From positions 13,335,267 through 13,399,266 of the forward strand of contig CAXIPT010000002.1 in assembly GCA_964030475.1 (NCBI GenBank): DNA of 64,000 nucleotides, written 5' to 3'. Source of the DNA: Tethya wilhelma. Its lineage: Eukaryota > Porifera > Demospongiae > Tethyida > Tethyidae. The notes under the pieces were generated by a model. The model worked only from the letters and a program-made list of their open reading frames with translations. It was not told where the DNA came from and searched no databases. Positions 1 through 11,710 of the stretch are shown here, piece by piece. The number at the start of each line of letters is the position of its first letter. The stretch's first letter is position 1. A program made the position numbers and the translations under genes.

Positions 1-376
1 GGATTTGGAATGGCCTCCTCAGAACAGAGACAGAAGAGATCCTAGAGGAACAACAAAAGACAGCTCTTTTGAGTTCTGTGTGGAATGTGGCCATACAACA
101 GCTACATTCACTTTCAGCCTCTACAAATATCCTCCAACCATGAGTGGTGTGAGCAGCAGTGCACATGGAAGCAGCCTTCAAACAAAGGAACAAGTTGATA
201 ATAAGCCACCAGTGGCTGACTCAAAGGTTGCTGCCCCACCAAGTCAAGGTGTCTCTTCTTCTGAATCTACTAGTAGGATGGATAAAAATGGTGAGAGACT
301 TCCAACTGGTACAATTGAGAATGAGAAGGAACATGGTATGTATTACATGGGCGAGGAGAAACCAAACTCAGATTAA
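1..376 (+). CDS. 3' end of an unrecognised gene
   Basis: An open frame enters from the left edge and stops at TAA 374-376. The visible ~124 residues begin with a basic stretch and a CVECGH motif (a possible half of a zinc site), followed by 'FSLYKYPPT' and then a Ser/Lys/Glu-rich, low-complexity tail. No splice acceptor was identified, so the segment could begin in an exon outside the window. A shorter alternative frame over the first ~130 bases is also open. I do not recognise the family. The disordered composition fits a C-terminal tail but is weak evidence for coding. Confidence 0.35.
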   Translation, partial: DLEWPPQNRDRRDPRGTTKDSSFEFCVECGHTTATFTFSLYKYPPTMSGVSSSAHGSSLQTKEQVDNKPPVADSKVAAPPSQGVSSSESTSRMDKNGERLPTGTIENEKEHGMYYMGEEKPNSD

Positions 377-581
377 AGATTGAAAGTAACCACTCTCAAG
401 GTTAGATATGTAGAAACTGGACTAAACTGATATAATAGAAATGATTAATGATTTAAGTACTCTGCCATAATTCAACAGTAGTGAGCATAAGTAAATTTTA
501 AGATTGGCACATAAAAACATAATGTATTAATTTTAATATGTTCATAATGATTATTACCCTCTACTGTAAATTTATGACTAC

Positions 582-3500
582 TTATTCATAGACTGGCTTT
601 GGTTGAATTTTCTCACTCTTTGGCCAGGCATTCTCAGAATGTACAGGACATTCCATTATATCACCATCTTCATCAAAGCCATGAGCATGAAACTCACAAA
701 ATGAGTTGTGTTCTGGCTGTTTTGATGGATCTGCATGACAACGGTAGCGGTTGCCTTGCCAGAGAGGAACTTCTGTTTTGTCGCAATTGGGAACAATGCA
801 AGCCTGTGTGTATGAGTGTGTTTGTGTGCGTGTGTGTGTGTGTGTGTGTAGTACAATGTGACTTACTCCGACTTTCTGCTTTGCACCAGACCCAGCCTTT
901 TTGTCATTGTCTGCTAGTGGCCCACCAATACGATCACAGCTACTTGAGATATCATTCAGAACAAAATCATTCCACACAAGAGGGGAGTGAGGAACAGGTT
1001 CATTACTACCCTACATAGTGAGCAGTTGACAATACAATATCATGGTAAAGGGTTTCCTGCAAACAAACTCAATTCTTAATAGCAAGATCATACTTCATAA
1101 AGTTGACCCCATTACCCACTACCCACTAATGAGAATCCTTGTGTTTTGATGCACTATATACACTCCTTATAAGATACTAAGATACTACTAGCAACCACCA
1201 TAATTATACTGACCAAATTCACTTTGGAGTTATTCAACTGTGACCACTCTGATTCGTCACTTTCATAGTTGATAGGAGGGTCATACCACTGAGGGGTGAA
1301 CACATACAAGACTGTTATTCTACGTTGTAATGTCATGTTTATAAGTTAAATAGCTTCAGCCAAACCTGATCCTTTGCTGCCATGCTTGAGCCCACTGTGC
1401 TATACTTTTAGCTGAGCTGGCCAAGTCCAACCTGAAGCATGATCAGAATGAAACTTGCTATTGATGCAGTAAAGATACTCAAATACAAGAACATCTAACA
1501 GCTAGTTTATATAAATTTATATTGATTATGGTATATAATTCAATAGTACTAAGTATAGTATAGATAATAATAGCTTTTCATGAACCAGTAATATTACTTA
1601 CAGCATACAGTCACCCAAGACACTTCTCCAGCCTGTCACTCCCTTCCTTATTAGTGTGGTGGGTGGTCTCTACATACTACTAGCCCACAAGAATGTAGCA
1701 GTCAATACATGACAATAATTGACATAATTATGTAATTTGCTGAATTGTAAAAATTATTGATGAATGACAGGGAGTAAAAAAAAACAGCGTAATTATAATT
1801 ATCATCCTATCTACTACATTTTACTTCTCTCTATGATATGTACAGCTAGTTGCTTGCTTTATAGTCTCCAGTTTGGATCTGTCAGTTTCAGCTACTAATT
1901 ATCACTTTTGACCTATCAAATTGACAACACCACCTCCACAGTCTTGATGAAGCATTCAGTTTTTCTCACTTGCTGGAGCTAAAGGGTCTTTCATGACTTG
2001 GATAATTAAGAATAAACATGTCTTCACGATCTTAGGCAGTCACTAGGTGGTCGTGAGGATTACTATGATGTGGGGCCACTGGAATGAATAATAATAATTA
2101 TTACCATGACAATAAAGCCTTATTAATATTATTCACTATGATTTTACAAGTGACTAACCTGCAAGGAGGAGTATGTGTCAAATGAAAGATCTTTCTGCTT
2201 TAATTCTGCTTGGATATACATACAGAGGGCAGATTGTGAGCACAAGTCCACAACAAAGCATGTGTGACTGGCCACGCAATTTAAATACTATCCACTTTTA
2301 GACTACTTTTGGAAAAATAGCATAACAGGATTTCTGGGTGCAATTACACATAGTGCTTTTTGCAAGATTTTCAGTGATTCTTGCTAATTTTTTTCCTAAA
2401 GTCAATCAGAACATTATTACTAGTACAATGTGACTTACTCCGACTTTCTGCTTTGCACCAGACCCAGCCTTTTTGTCATTGTCTGCTAGTGGCCCACCAA
2501 TACGATCACAGCTACTTGAGATATCATTCAGAACAAAATCATTCCACACAAGAGGGGAGTGAGGAACAGGTTCATTACTACCCTACATAGTGAGCAGTTG
2601 ACAATACAATATCATGGTAAAGGGTTTCCTGCAAACAAACTCAATTCTTAATAGCAAGATCATACTTCATAAAGTTGACCCCATTACCCACTACCCACTA
2701 ATGAGAATCCTTGTGTTTTGATGCACTATATACACTCCTTATAAGATACTAAGATACTACTAGCAACCACCATAATTATACTGACCAAATTCACTTTGGA
2801 GTTATTCAACTGTGACCACTCTGATTCGTCACTTTCATAGTTGATAGGAGGGTCATACCACTGAGGGGTGAACACATACAAGACTGTTATTCTACGTTGT
2901 AATGTCATGTTTATAAGTTAAATAGCTTCAGCCAAACCTGATCCTTTGCTGCCATGCTTGAGCCCACTGTGCTATACTTTTAGCTGAGCTGGCCAAGTCC
3001 AACCTGAAGCATGATCAGAATGAAACTTGCTATTGATGCAGTAAAGATACTCAAATACAAGAACATCTAACAGCTAGTTTATATAAATTTATATTGATTA
3101 TGGTATATAATTCAATAGTACTAAGTATAGTATAGATAATAATAGCTTTTCATGAACCAGTAATATTACTTACAGCATACAGTCACCCAAGACACTTCTC
3201 CAGCCTGTCACTCCCTTCCTTATTAGTGTGGTGGGTGGTCTCTACATACTACTAGCCCACAAGAATGTAGCAGTCAATACATGACAATAATTGACATAAT
3301 TATGTAATTTGCTGAATTGTAAAAATTATTGATGAATGACAGGGAGTAAAAAAAAACAGCGTAATTATAATTATCATCCTATCTACTACATTTTACTTCT
3401 CTCTATGATATGTACAGCTAGTTGCTTGCTTTATAGTCTCCAGTTTGGATCTGTCAGTTTCAGCTACTAATTATCACTTTTGACCTATCAAATTGACAAC

Positions 3501-3849
3501 ACCACCTCCACAGTCTTGATGAAGCATTCAGTTTTTCTCACTTGCTGGAGCTAAAGGGTCTTTCATGACTTGGATAATTAAGAATAAACATGTCTTCACG
3601 ATCTTAGGCAGTCACTAGGTGGTCGTGAGGATTACTATGATGTGGGGCCACTGGAATGAATAATAATAATTATTACCATGACAATAAAGCCTTATTAATA
3701 TTATTCACTATGATTTTACAAGTGACTAACCTGCAAGGAGGAGTATGTGTCAAATGAAAGATCTTTCTGCTTTAATTCTGCTTGGATATACATACAGAGG
3801 GCAGATTGTGAGCACAAGTCCACAACAAAGCATGTGTGACTGGCCACGC
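582..3849 (-). CDS. Unrecognised multi-exon gene with a Cys/His-rich last exon; internal exons duplicated
   Basis: Minus-strand exons joined by GT-AG sites: 2159-2277 (CFVVDLCSQSALCMYIQAEL...), 1602-1669 (RPPTTLIRKGVTGW...), 1214-1288 (WYDPPINYESDESEWSQ...), 867-1010 (GSNEPVPHSPLVWNDFVL...) and a final exon 582-803 ending at TAA 582-584. The junction 867/803 keeps frame (KVG|ACIVPNC). The last exon has Cys/His residues spaced like a metal-binding fold (CIVPNCD, RCH, FCEFHAHGF, ECPVH). A further small exon near 2040-2090 is possible. Exons 867-2277 are repeated exactly at +1572 (2439-2582, 2786-2860, 3174-3241, 3731-3849), so a literal reading puts two sets of internal exons before one last exon. 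The 5' end should lie near 4.0 kb, divergent from riboflavin kinase. I do not recognise the family. The acceptor of the last exon is preceded by a CA repeat instead of a pyrimidine tract. Confidence 0.5.
819..848. repeat. TG microsatellite
   Basis: A mostly (TG)n run lies in the last intron of the minus-strand gene. Read on that gene's strand it is a CA repeat just upstream of the acceptor of exon 582-803. Confidence 0.9.
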
Positions 3850-3992
3850 AATTTAAATACTATCCACTTTTAGACTACTTTTGGAAAAATAGCATAACAG
3901 GATTTCTGGGTGCAATTACACATAGTGCTTTTTGCAAGATTTTCAGTGATTCTTGCTAATTTTTTTCCTAAAGTCAATCAGAACATTATTAC
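849..3992. repeat. Tandem direct duplication, 2 x 1572 bp
   Basis: Positions 849-2420 and 2421-3992 match at every stretch compared, including a run of nine As and AT-rich intron sequence. Each copy is preceded by TA and the right end is also followed by TA, giving a 2-bp microhomology at the breakpoints. The left flank is a TG repeat; the right flank is unique. Lack of divergence in intron DNA means either a very young duplication or an assembly redundancy, such as two alleles placed end to end. Confidence 0.95.
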
Positions 3993-4269
3993 TATTTTGA
4001 AAAAAGCCAAATGCAACAGGTCAAAGGTCACTCCGGAGGATAGTATCTTTTTCGCGTGACCAGTCACATGTGTGAAAATAAAAGCAACCATACACCATAA
4101 TATTTCCAGTGTGTAGTGTGTGGAAGAAGATCAGGATCACTTCTGAGATGAACATCTCTGATGATTGCATCATAGATGAGATTGCATGCAGTGCTAGCTA
4201 GTCCCATTGAACTCTACTTCCTGATACCTATGACTGTGACGATCTTTTCCATAAGGACCAGGGCATCTG

Positions 4270-7100
4270 ATGATAGAGTTGGACATGAGTCAGAGTGGCA
4301 GTCAAGAAGCTAGAGCCTTACCTTACTTTACTCGTGGAGAGGTGGTGAAAGGTTTTGGGAGAGGAAGTAAACAACTAGGGATCCCTACAGGTTGGTTGTG
4401 CTCTGAGGAATGACGTTTGAAACAAAAGAGTTTATTGGTTTATTTTGTGTTTTAGAACTAGGTAGACTCTAGATATGCATGTCATGGATCATAATTTTGA
4501 ATAGCTTGAGCCTAGCCTAGCCATTATAATAATGGCTAGGCAAAGGGTAAGTTATGATGACTAAGACCATGGAAACCCTATACTGTCAGTCACTAGCTGT
4601 CACTGTATATTTTTTGGGCTCTTTAGCTGAATCTTTCATGCATGCCACTCCATGGACTGCATGAAACATAAATTTATTACTTCCTTGACATGCAACAAAA
4701 GGTATATCACTGGAATGCCTATCATGTCCCTCACTGCCACACTCACATGTAATATGTGTTTCAACAATGTCTTGTTATCAGTGATATACACCCCGGTGCA
4801 CACAACCGGTCAATGATAGCCTCATGCCCAGGCCATCCTATTTGACCTTTCACAGTCACCTGTACTAAAAATATTCTCAACTTTATTGATGATTCCAGTT
4901 ACTAAATTCTGTCATAAAAGTTTATGGGTTGTTTCTCTCCCTCTAGCTAACTTCCCTGATGATGTTGTCTCCTCCCTCCCTGCCTCCCTTGGCTCTGGAG
5001 TCTACTTTGGCTGGGCTAGTGTGGACAAGGGGCCAGTGTACAAGATGGTGATGAGCATCGGATGGAACCCTCACTTTCAGAACGAAAAGAGAAGCATGGT
5101 ATATTCATTATGTCAGTGGTATCTTCCTGTATTAAAGGAACTGTGTCACTATACATGCACTGTTTTGCATAAATAAAATGCATGATGTCAAGAGTACATA
5201 ATCAGGGAAAGGAAGAGAGTATCGAACTTCGTATTATGCTGTACAAAATGTGTGCGGAAAGTAATGTGACAATACGTAAGGCGCACGTGATGAATATTGT
5301 GGTTATTACAGAGCTTATGTTAACAGTCAGTCAAAGGACATTTTCCGATTAAAGTTAAGGAATGTCCGGACATGTGACCAATGGTCTGCCATTTTGTCAG
5401 ATAAATTCTTTTGTGAGTTCGCTAGTAGTAATGTGAGAAAGCTTGGCAATGAGGAGGATGCTAGTGCTCCTAACTCAAAGCAAAGAAGTTAACATTCATA
5501 TCTGTGCAAAAATGGCAGAGAGATTTTGACAAAAGTCTCAACACTGTTATCTAGTTTTAAGGAACATGCTTCTGAATTCGGAAACGTCAGATCAAGTTAA
5601 ACTTTGTCTGACATTTTGGTAGATGAAGTGTAAAAAGTTATCATAAGCTCTGTTATTAAAGGCTAATAAAAAACGCCCAAAACAGTTCTAACAAATAAAC
5701 TACGGTTCTATATAGTTAACTTACTGGACTCTGACAGTGAAAAAGTCGAAGCGTGGACAGCCATGTTCTGTACGTGTTCTGTACGTAAATTTTAATAGCG
5801 TAAACTCATTATTACTGGACTGAATAACATTTAATAACCACAATATTCATCACGTGCGCCTTACGTATTGTCACGTTACTTTCCGCACACATTTTGTGCA
5901 GCGTAATACGAAGTTCGATACTCTCTTTCCTTCCCTGATTATGTACTCTTGATGATGTTTTGTGACATTTTTTGTTCACAAAGGCACAATACACGTATGT
6001 ACACAGAGCTAGTATCTGGACATGGTACCCAAATTGCACTAGAAACAAAGCAAAAAACATCACAAAAGGTCATAGAATGTCATAAAACATCACGCATTTT
6101 ATTTTTCAGTTCCTTTAACAAGGTGTTTAGTCAGCCAAGGGCACTTGCATAATTCTACCCATCATCTATCATTATACGTAGGCAAGAGGATTATTTGGGC
6201 ACTCAATCATGTTACATTCTGCGTGCTACTTCTATAATCATTGCTATCAAAACATGATCACGCCAATTTCACGGTATTGTTCTCCGTTTCAGATTGACTG
6301 AATAATAACAGCTTCATCTAGTCATCTCTAAAATTTATACTTGTAATGTCTTGATGCTTGATTTGTTAAGAGGTTATGTGCTTGTTTGTATCCCAGGAAG
6401 CTTTACTACTATAACATGAAGAATCATAAGCAAGGGAATACCAAGGACAAAATTAATGTGCATATTTCCCTCGGTTTTCTCCTTGAAGCGCTTGAACTTC
6501 TGTCAATGGCAAAGCACTAAAACTGAGGGCAATATCAGTGATATTTTCATTCGAGACTCCAAAAAGAAACTCAAAGAAAACTTCAGAAGACTTAAAGAAA
6601 ACAATGTTAGCATTGCTGTGCCTCATAGACAATGTTTGTTCACTGTTTCAGGTTTAGATTTTAGCGTATAAACTGATGAAGTCTAAACTCTTGCTCAAGT
6701 CAAAACTGCACTAAACTTGATAGCTCAAAAAGTGAAAACTAATTAGTGAAAAGTCTAAACACCAGGATACATGTCTGGTCGGGCATTATCACAATACACT
6801 CAGTTATACCAGTAAACTATTGGGCAAAAAGTTATCATGGTAGTTGATGGTATATGTACATGATGACTTTACAATGTACATGTACCTATAATGTGTATAC
6901 ATTACTATTCTATATATATATCTCTCTTCTCTTGCAGGAAACTCATATATTACACGAATTTCCCGATGACTTTTATGGAGCAGAGCTAGGAGTGTGTGTG
7001 ACGGGGTTTATTAGACCAGAGGAGAAGTTTGATTCACTAGGTAGGGAGTCCAGTTAGTCACTGCAATAGGTCAATTTGTGCTTGCTGTGACAGTGTATGC

Positions 7101-7184
<84 letters not shown>

Positions 7185-7308
7185 AGATGACTTGATCCAA
7201 GCTATTAGGAATGATATTGCTATAGCAACAAAGAAATTGGATGATCCCAGTATGCAGGAGTTGCGGTCCAAATTGGACGATTATCTGAGGACCAAACATG
7301 AATCATGA
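4270..7308 (+). CDS. RFK: Riboflavin kinase (FMN-forming)
   Basis: Phosphorylates riboflavin with ATP to make FMN, the first step of flavin cofactor synthesis, in the cytosol. Four exons: 4270 (or 4285)-4390, 4947-5098, 6938-7040 and 7187-7308 (stop TGA). All junctions are GT-AG and in frame. Landmarks of the eukaryotic family: GRGSKQLGIPTANFP (the PTAN nucleotide/metal motif spans the exon 1/2 junction), SLGSGVYFGWA, SIGWNP, and METHILHEFPDDFYG with the conserved catalytic Glu, then GFIRPEEKFDSLDDLI. About 160 residues, the usual length for the single-domain animal enzyme. Two in-frame ATGs (4270, 4285) are possible starts; a TAA at 4252 closes the frame upstream. The exon 1 donor is GTTGGT. 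The exon 4 acceptor sits directly behind a 78-bp GT repeat. Intron 2 (1.8 kb) carries a foldback element. Confidence 0.95.
5178..5955. mobile_element. Foldback/MITE-like element in RFK intron 2
   Basis: The arms 5178-5308 and 5825-5955 are inverted copies about 125 bp long with only a few mismatches (both contain ACTTTCCGCACACATTTTG and its complement). The 515-bp core includes a decayed open stretch (about 5320-5490, e.g. KDIFRLKLRNVRTCDQW) ending in stops, possibly the remnant of a transposase-side domain. No clean target-site duplication was identified. Confidence 0.75.
7104..7182. repeat. GT microsatellite at an intron end
   Basis: About 39 GT units end in GTACAG, which is the acceptor of RFK exon 4. 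The repeat occupies the place normally held by the polypyrimidine tract. Confidence 0.95.
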
Positions 7309-7708
7309 AGATTTTCATCCTAGTATTTATTATGTGTATATATTCATACTATGCTATTTAAATTGCCAAATATGCTGAGAGTGATATAATCATATGACAT
7401 TGTGCATTGAGAAAGATTTCAGTGTAGTCTAAAGGGACACCCTGCAGAGAACACACACAATATATCATTGAATCAATATGCAGCTACATAGTTTTTACAT
7501 TCATTACTGTTGGAGAGGGAGAGAGAGAATTAACTAGTCCACCTTGCAGGCTAGCTCTAATTCTAGTGTTTCGTTTGAGGCACGTCCCTGCAACGGTTGT
7601 ACATTTAGGGAGTTCCCCTGGGGGTGTCCCTTCTGCCTGGTCAACATCCCTGCGGATGTAACACAAACGTGATACCTGTGGTCTTGTTTGTCAGAGAACA
7701 AAACGACA

Positions 7709-8123
7709 ATGGCGTTAGCTGCTCGTGAGTCTCACATTGCTGTTGGTGAAGACCATGTTATCGGTGTGGAGAGACAGCTGCTGGTGGATCCCGCAACAGG
7801 GAGGGCTGCTGAAGTCGAGAAGGTCACAGTGGCTGTGGACATGGGAGATGGGACGATTGGGGTAGCTCAGCAACAGAGAATAAGAGGAGTTCAGACTGGA
7901 TACGGAACGGTAAAAGACTTGTGCATCTGGAATTTCTTCCAGTCACTGTGGTATTGCATGAAGTAAATTTTGAATGACAAAATTAGTGGACCATAACTAA
8001 GTGATGTATGTCTAAAAGTTAAACAACAGCTGGCAGCTACATATATTTATTAACAAATATTAATTTTATTAACTAATATGTATAACCTTGTTTTTCTTCA
8101 GGCACAGTCTCGTCAACCAAGAG
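7709..8123 (+). CDS. 5' part of an unrecognised gene
   Basis: The ATG at 7709 opens a 67-codon exon (MALAARESHIAVGEDHVIGV...) that ends at a GT donor after 7909 (GYGT). A 22-nt exon, 8102-8123 (AQSRQPR), follows with good AG and GT sites. The short protein is rich in Val, Ala and Gly, with phrases such as LLVDPATGRAAEVEKV and VAVDMGDGTIGVAQQQ. Codon usage and the splice sites support coding. No further exons could be identified before 9.2 kb. I do not recognise the family. Confidence 0.45.
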
Positions 8124-9310
8124 GTATGTTGCATAATAGAGAATTTACTATAATTATGTGAATGTGATATAATTGACAACTCTAGCTATCTCCTAAGCTT
8201 ATAGTAATCAGTATGTGTGCCGGTAGTCCAAAGCTAGTGTGTTGTGTTTTTAGACTGAGCCATGGTTCTTTGTTCATGTTGACTTCTTTATCATTCATGG
8301 GCCATATTGCCTCATAGTACAGCTTATCAGTAGGTGTTTATAATAAATCTCAAGCTGCCATTTTGTAAACTTAGCTGGTTGCTTGTGTATACATGGCCCC
8401 ACTTGGGCCTGGCCACAGTGCAACAAACATGCTAGTTTTGCATTGCAGGTATACAAACCTAAGTGATCATAGTGTTGTATGTGCCAGAAAATAGCAAAAG
8501 CCAGTCACACTGTCACAAGCACTTAATTCAAATTAGATTTGCTGCCTAAAAGGAAGCATCATTATAGTTTTTGAGCTTGTACCAGAATGGCTTGTTGATA
8601 GGCTACTAGCAATGAGCAAGCATGCAAAATTGAAATAGGGAGAGGAGTTTCCACCATCCATAATACTCTTATAGCTTATCAGAGGTACATTTCACGATAC
8701 ATGCTAGTCTATAGCTAACAGACACATAAGCCAAGCCTATGTGGCCATTTTTTTTTCTGTGTCTAATTCAGTTTCTGATTTTCTGTGTGCATATTTAGAA
8801 GTAAGTTTCACCTCCCTAATATTGAATGTCTGCAGAGCGAAGCGGTTTCCAAGACTAAGTGCTTCTAAAAGACAAGACTTATTTGTTGCAACAACCATGC
8901 AATTACTTATGTAGCAACTGAAAGGGGGGGGGGGGCAAAGTACATTTAGACATGCATCCATGGTTGTAGCACAAAAGGAGAACTAGTCATGCATTCAGTG
9001 GAAATCACACTATCAAACCAATCAAACAATAAGACTACCAATTATGCTATTGTGTGGCCTTCTTGGAGTTCAAATAAATCATTCTTCCCATTGTGTGTAT
9101 ATACAAGAGTAAATTCCACATGATGTATATACAACAGTAAGAACACCATTGTACTAATTCAAGCCAGCTGTAGTATGGGTTTCCCATTATATATCCTGAA
9201 ATTTTTCTTACCAGCGTACATTTTACTATAGCTAATATAGTCCTCAATGTGATTGTAGCTGAGTAAATGTTTACACATGTGTGAATTACTCATAATTATG
9301 CCGATCTTAC
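8124..9310. other. No gene recognised
   Basis: AT-rich DNA, presumably intron or intergenic sequence of the gene starting at 7709. It contains a run of ten or more Gs near 8925-8935 and no convincing exon, RNA gene or transposon end. Confidence 0.4.
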
Positions 9311-9458
9311 AGCCATCACCTACACACCAGCTAACAGTCCACCTACTCAAGAAGTGAACCATCTCTTGCATTTCATCATCTGCCTCTTTTGTCCATGTTG
9401 GATAATTTGCTGGATCCTTGTTTGCTGTGCCAACGGTTGATATATCCATGACGGTCAA
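9311..9458 (-). CDS. Possible isolated exon, unknown
   Basis: A 148-nt minus-strand stretch starting at ATG 9458 (MTVMDISTVGTANKDPANY...) has coding-like composition (TWTKEADDEMQEMVHFLSRW) and ends at a GT-A-A-G donor. No partner exons were found, so it may be a relic or chance. Confidence 0.25.
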
Positions 9459-9710
9459 ATTATAAGATACAAGATTAGTATAATCATACTGAATGTTAGA
9501 GACTAAGGAACTAAGTATTTATCACTATTGTTTGTTTTACGTCATTGATACAATATGACCATGCATGCACCTTTGTACTAAGTCTTAGAGTTAGCATCAT
9601 ATAATTCTTGTGTTTGATCTAAATCTATGATTTTGTTGCATAAAGAAATGAATGTTTACTAGACAAGGATCACAAATTAACTCCTAAAAACACACACAAT
9701 CATACAACTC

Positions 9711-9863
9711 CAGAGGAGGTACGACACGAGTGCGCCTTTGCTGAGCTGGCAAGTCTGTTAATTACATTCCAATCATGTGACCGCAATACTCTACAGTGAG
9801 AGATGATCACGTGCACCCTACTTGCCAGCTCAGCAAAGGCGCACTCGTGTCGTACCTCCTCTG
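9711..9863. mobile_element. Mutator-like MITE with 9-bp target duplication
   Basis: A 153-bp element with perfect 43-bp terminal inverted repeats (9711-9753 and 9821-9863) beginning CAGAGGAGGTACGACACG. It is flanked by perfect 9-bp direct repeats ATACAACTC (9702-9710 and 9864-9872). A 9-bp duplication with long TIRs is the signature of Mutator-superfamily non-autonomous elements. Identical arms imply recent insertion. Confidence 0.9.
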
Positions 9864-9923
9864 ATACAACTCTGTTCTAACTGATCACTATGAGTCTACA
9901 GCAGTGGTCATGTACCGAGCTAG

Positions 9924-10114
9924 CTAGACCGGGGTGATAATGGTGTCACCATTGGTGGTCACCAACTGGAGTAGGTTGCCATTGGTGGGACGACCCTCCT
10001 TCACTGAGCTCCAACCAAACAGTTTGCCAGCTATGAACTCTAAAGGTGTCCATGTACTGAAGTCAGCATTGGGCATGTTTTTACGATTAGCTGGAGTATC
10101 CAGCGTGACACTGT

Positions 10115-10156
<42 letters not shown>

Positions 10157-11710
10157 CATTATGTTACTATAGGGAATGACTATAGTACAGTGTACAATAC
10201 AAACTCTTGCACAAGAAAAACACCAGCTCATAAAATACTATCAAGACCTCACAGACTCTACACATCTACTTTCAATTTGAGCAGAAGACTTAGTACACAA
10301 TGCAATCAGATTCATACATACCATGCTTACATATTACACATTATTATGTTAGGGCCACAAAACTACCACCTACTCTAACCTCAAACCTCCACAACACCAC
10401 CAGACCCTTTCACATGCACACAACACACTAACATCAAACAGTGGGGACTCCCATTACAGCTGGTACTAATCTATGGACTCTTTCTAATTCAGATTAGATT
10501 TGTAAGGACTCACGGCAATATGGCCACAGTGGTGCTATTGGCAGGGAGACCACTGGTTGGCTGGGAGAGACTCTTGACCAGCTGATGAACAGCTGCCTTG
10601 GCAATGCCATATCCGATCATACCTAACGAGGGAGAGACATTGGTTGAAGAACATACACACATTACATTGAGAATGTACAGCACAACACCAGAGCAAGGAG
10701 ACTCCTAGAGAACAATAAATACCTGCTGTGCCTTGTAGAGCAGCTTGGGCTCCAGTTAATACAAGTAGACCTTCACTGCATGTATAGTGGATGAGGAGTG
10801 TAAACGTTATCTTTCTAAAAGTCAAGATAATATAATTATTATACTATCACTGCACGTACGTGTTGAGGTGTTTGGAGGCTATCCGAGATGATAACACTGA
10901 TGTCCATACACTCTGTTTCCACATCAGATCACAGCTCTTCACTAGGCCTACGGATGACACAAATGTTTTGGCAAGGGAAAAGGATCAGGAGATTAACTTT
11001 GAGTAACTTATGCTGTTGATTGTCATTGATGTATGTGCATGTATGATAATAAGAAGGAGAGATATGGAACCGAGGCTAAGGTCCAGTAGTCCAGAGCACT
11101 AAGAATTGGATGCTAACACAGCACCCATTAACCCCTGCCATTTTTTAGTGGAGTCTGCTGCTTGACAGAGTAAGTTAAAGTGCATAAAACAAGTACTGTT
11201 GTGCACACATACCATCTGATGCTGCATTTCCTCCAGCCCAACCTCCAGCAACACAGACAAGAGCATCCAATTTCTCATCACCAAGAACTGCATCTACCTT
11301 GGAATCAACCTAGAGAACATATACACAAGACAATCTCTCTACTATTGAAACACATGTATGCAAGTATAGGAACAATGTAGTTAGCAGATTATTAATCAGT
11401 GAATTATATCACCAGTGCAGTGTGACATACGGTATGGTACTGTGATACCTGCTCTCCTTGTTGGGTCCAGCTGTCTCCAGCTGTGAGGACCACATTGGCA
11501 TCAGCTTCTTCATTTTCAAACAGATCTACTGAACAGACCCACTGCAAGATTGAAGAGCCACGCAGAAACCACTGACATGTATATACCCTGACCAGTGGGC
11601 ATCATTTAGAATCATCGGACTATTCTTACCCAGCTTTTCTCCTTGAACTGTTTCACTACAGCTGAACCAAGAGCTCCCTTTCCACCGTACACTAATACTC
11701 GAGATGCCAT
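9924..11710 (-). CDS. QDPR: Dihydropteridine reductase, complete copy A
   Basis: Reduces quinonoid dihydrobiopterin to tetrahydrobiopterin with NADH, recycling the cofactor of aromatic amino acid hydroxylases. Seven exons on the minus strand: 11630-11710, 11449-11541, 11213-11309, 10860-10941, 10723-10775, 10514-10622 and 9924-10110. All have GT-AG sites and keep frame. About 235 residues, close to the usual ~240. Short-chain dehydrogenase features: [12 protein letters not shown] dinucleotide-binding motif at residues 5-16, [23 protein letters not shown], the catalytic pair in [12 protein letters not shown] (Tyr-x3-Lys), and the family-specific tail [20 protein letters not shown]. The intron before the last exon contains a CA/TG repeat next to the acceptor. 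Exons 1-6 plus upstream DNA are duplicated just upstream as copy B. Confidence 0.95.
10117..10155. repeat. TG microsatellite
   Basis: A (TG)n run in the last intron of QDPR copy A. On the gene's strand it is a CA repeat immediately upstream of the acceptor of the final exon. Confidence 0.9.

Noticed and set aside
4886..5176. A separate gene beginning at 4886
   Set aside because: This frame is RFK exon 2 with flanking intron; it joins exon 1 in frame at 4390/4947.
7054..7299. Poly-Thr/His and poly-Cys/Val open frames over TG repeats (also at 21.7-22.0 and 33.2-33.5 kb)
   Set aside because: Simple-repeat translation on both strands; no coding support.
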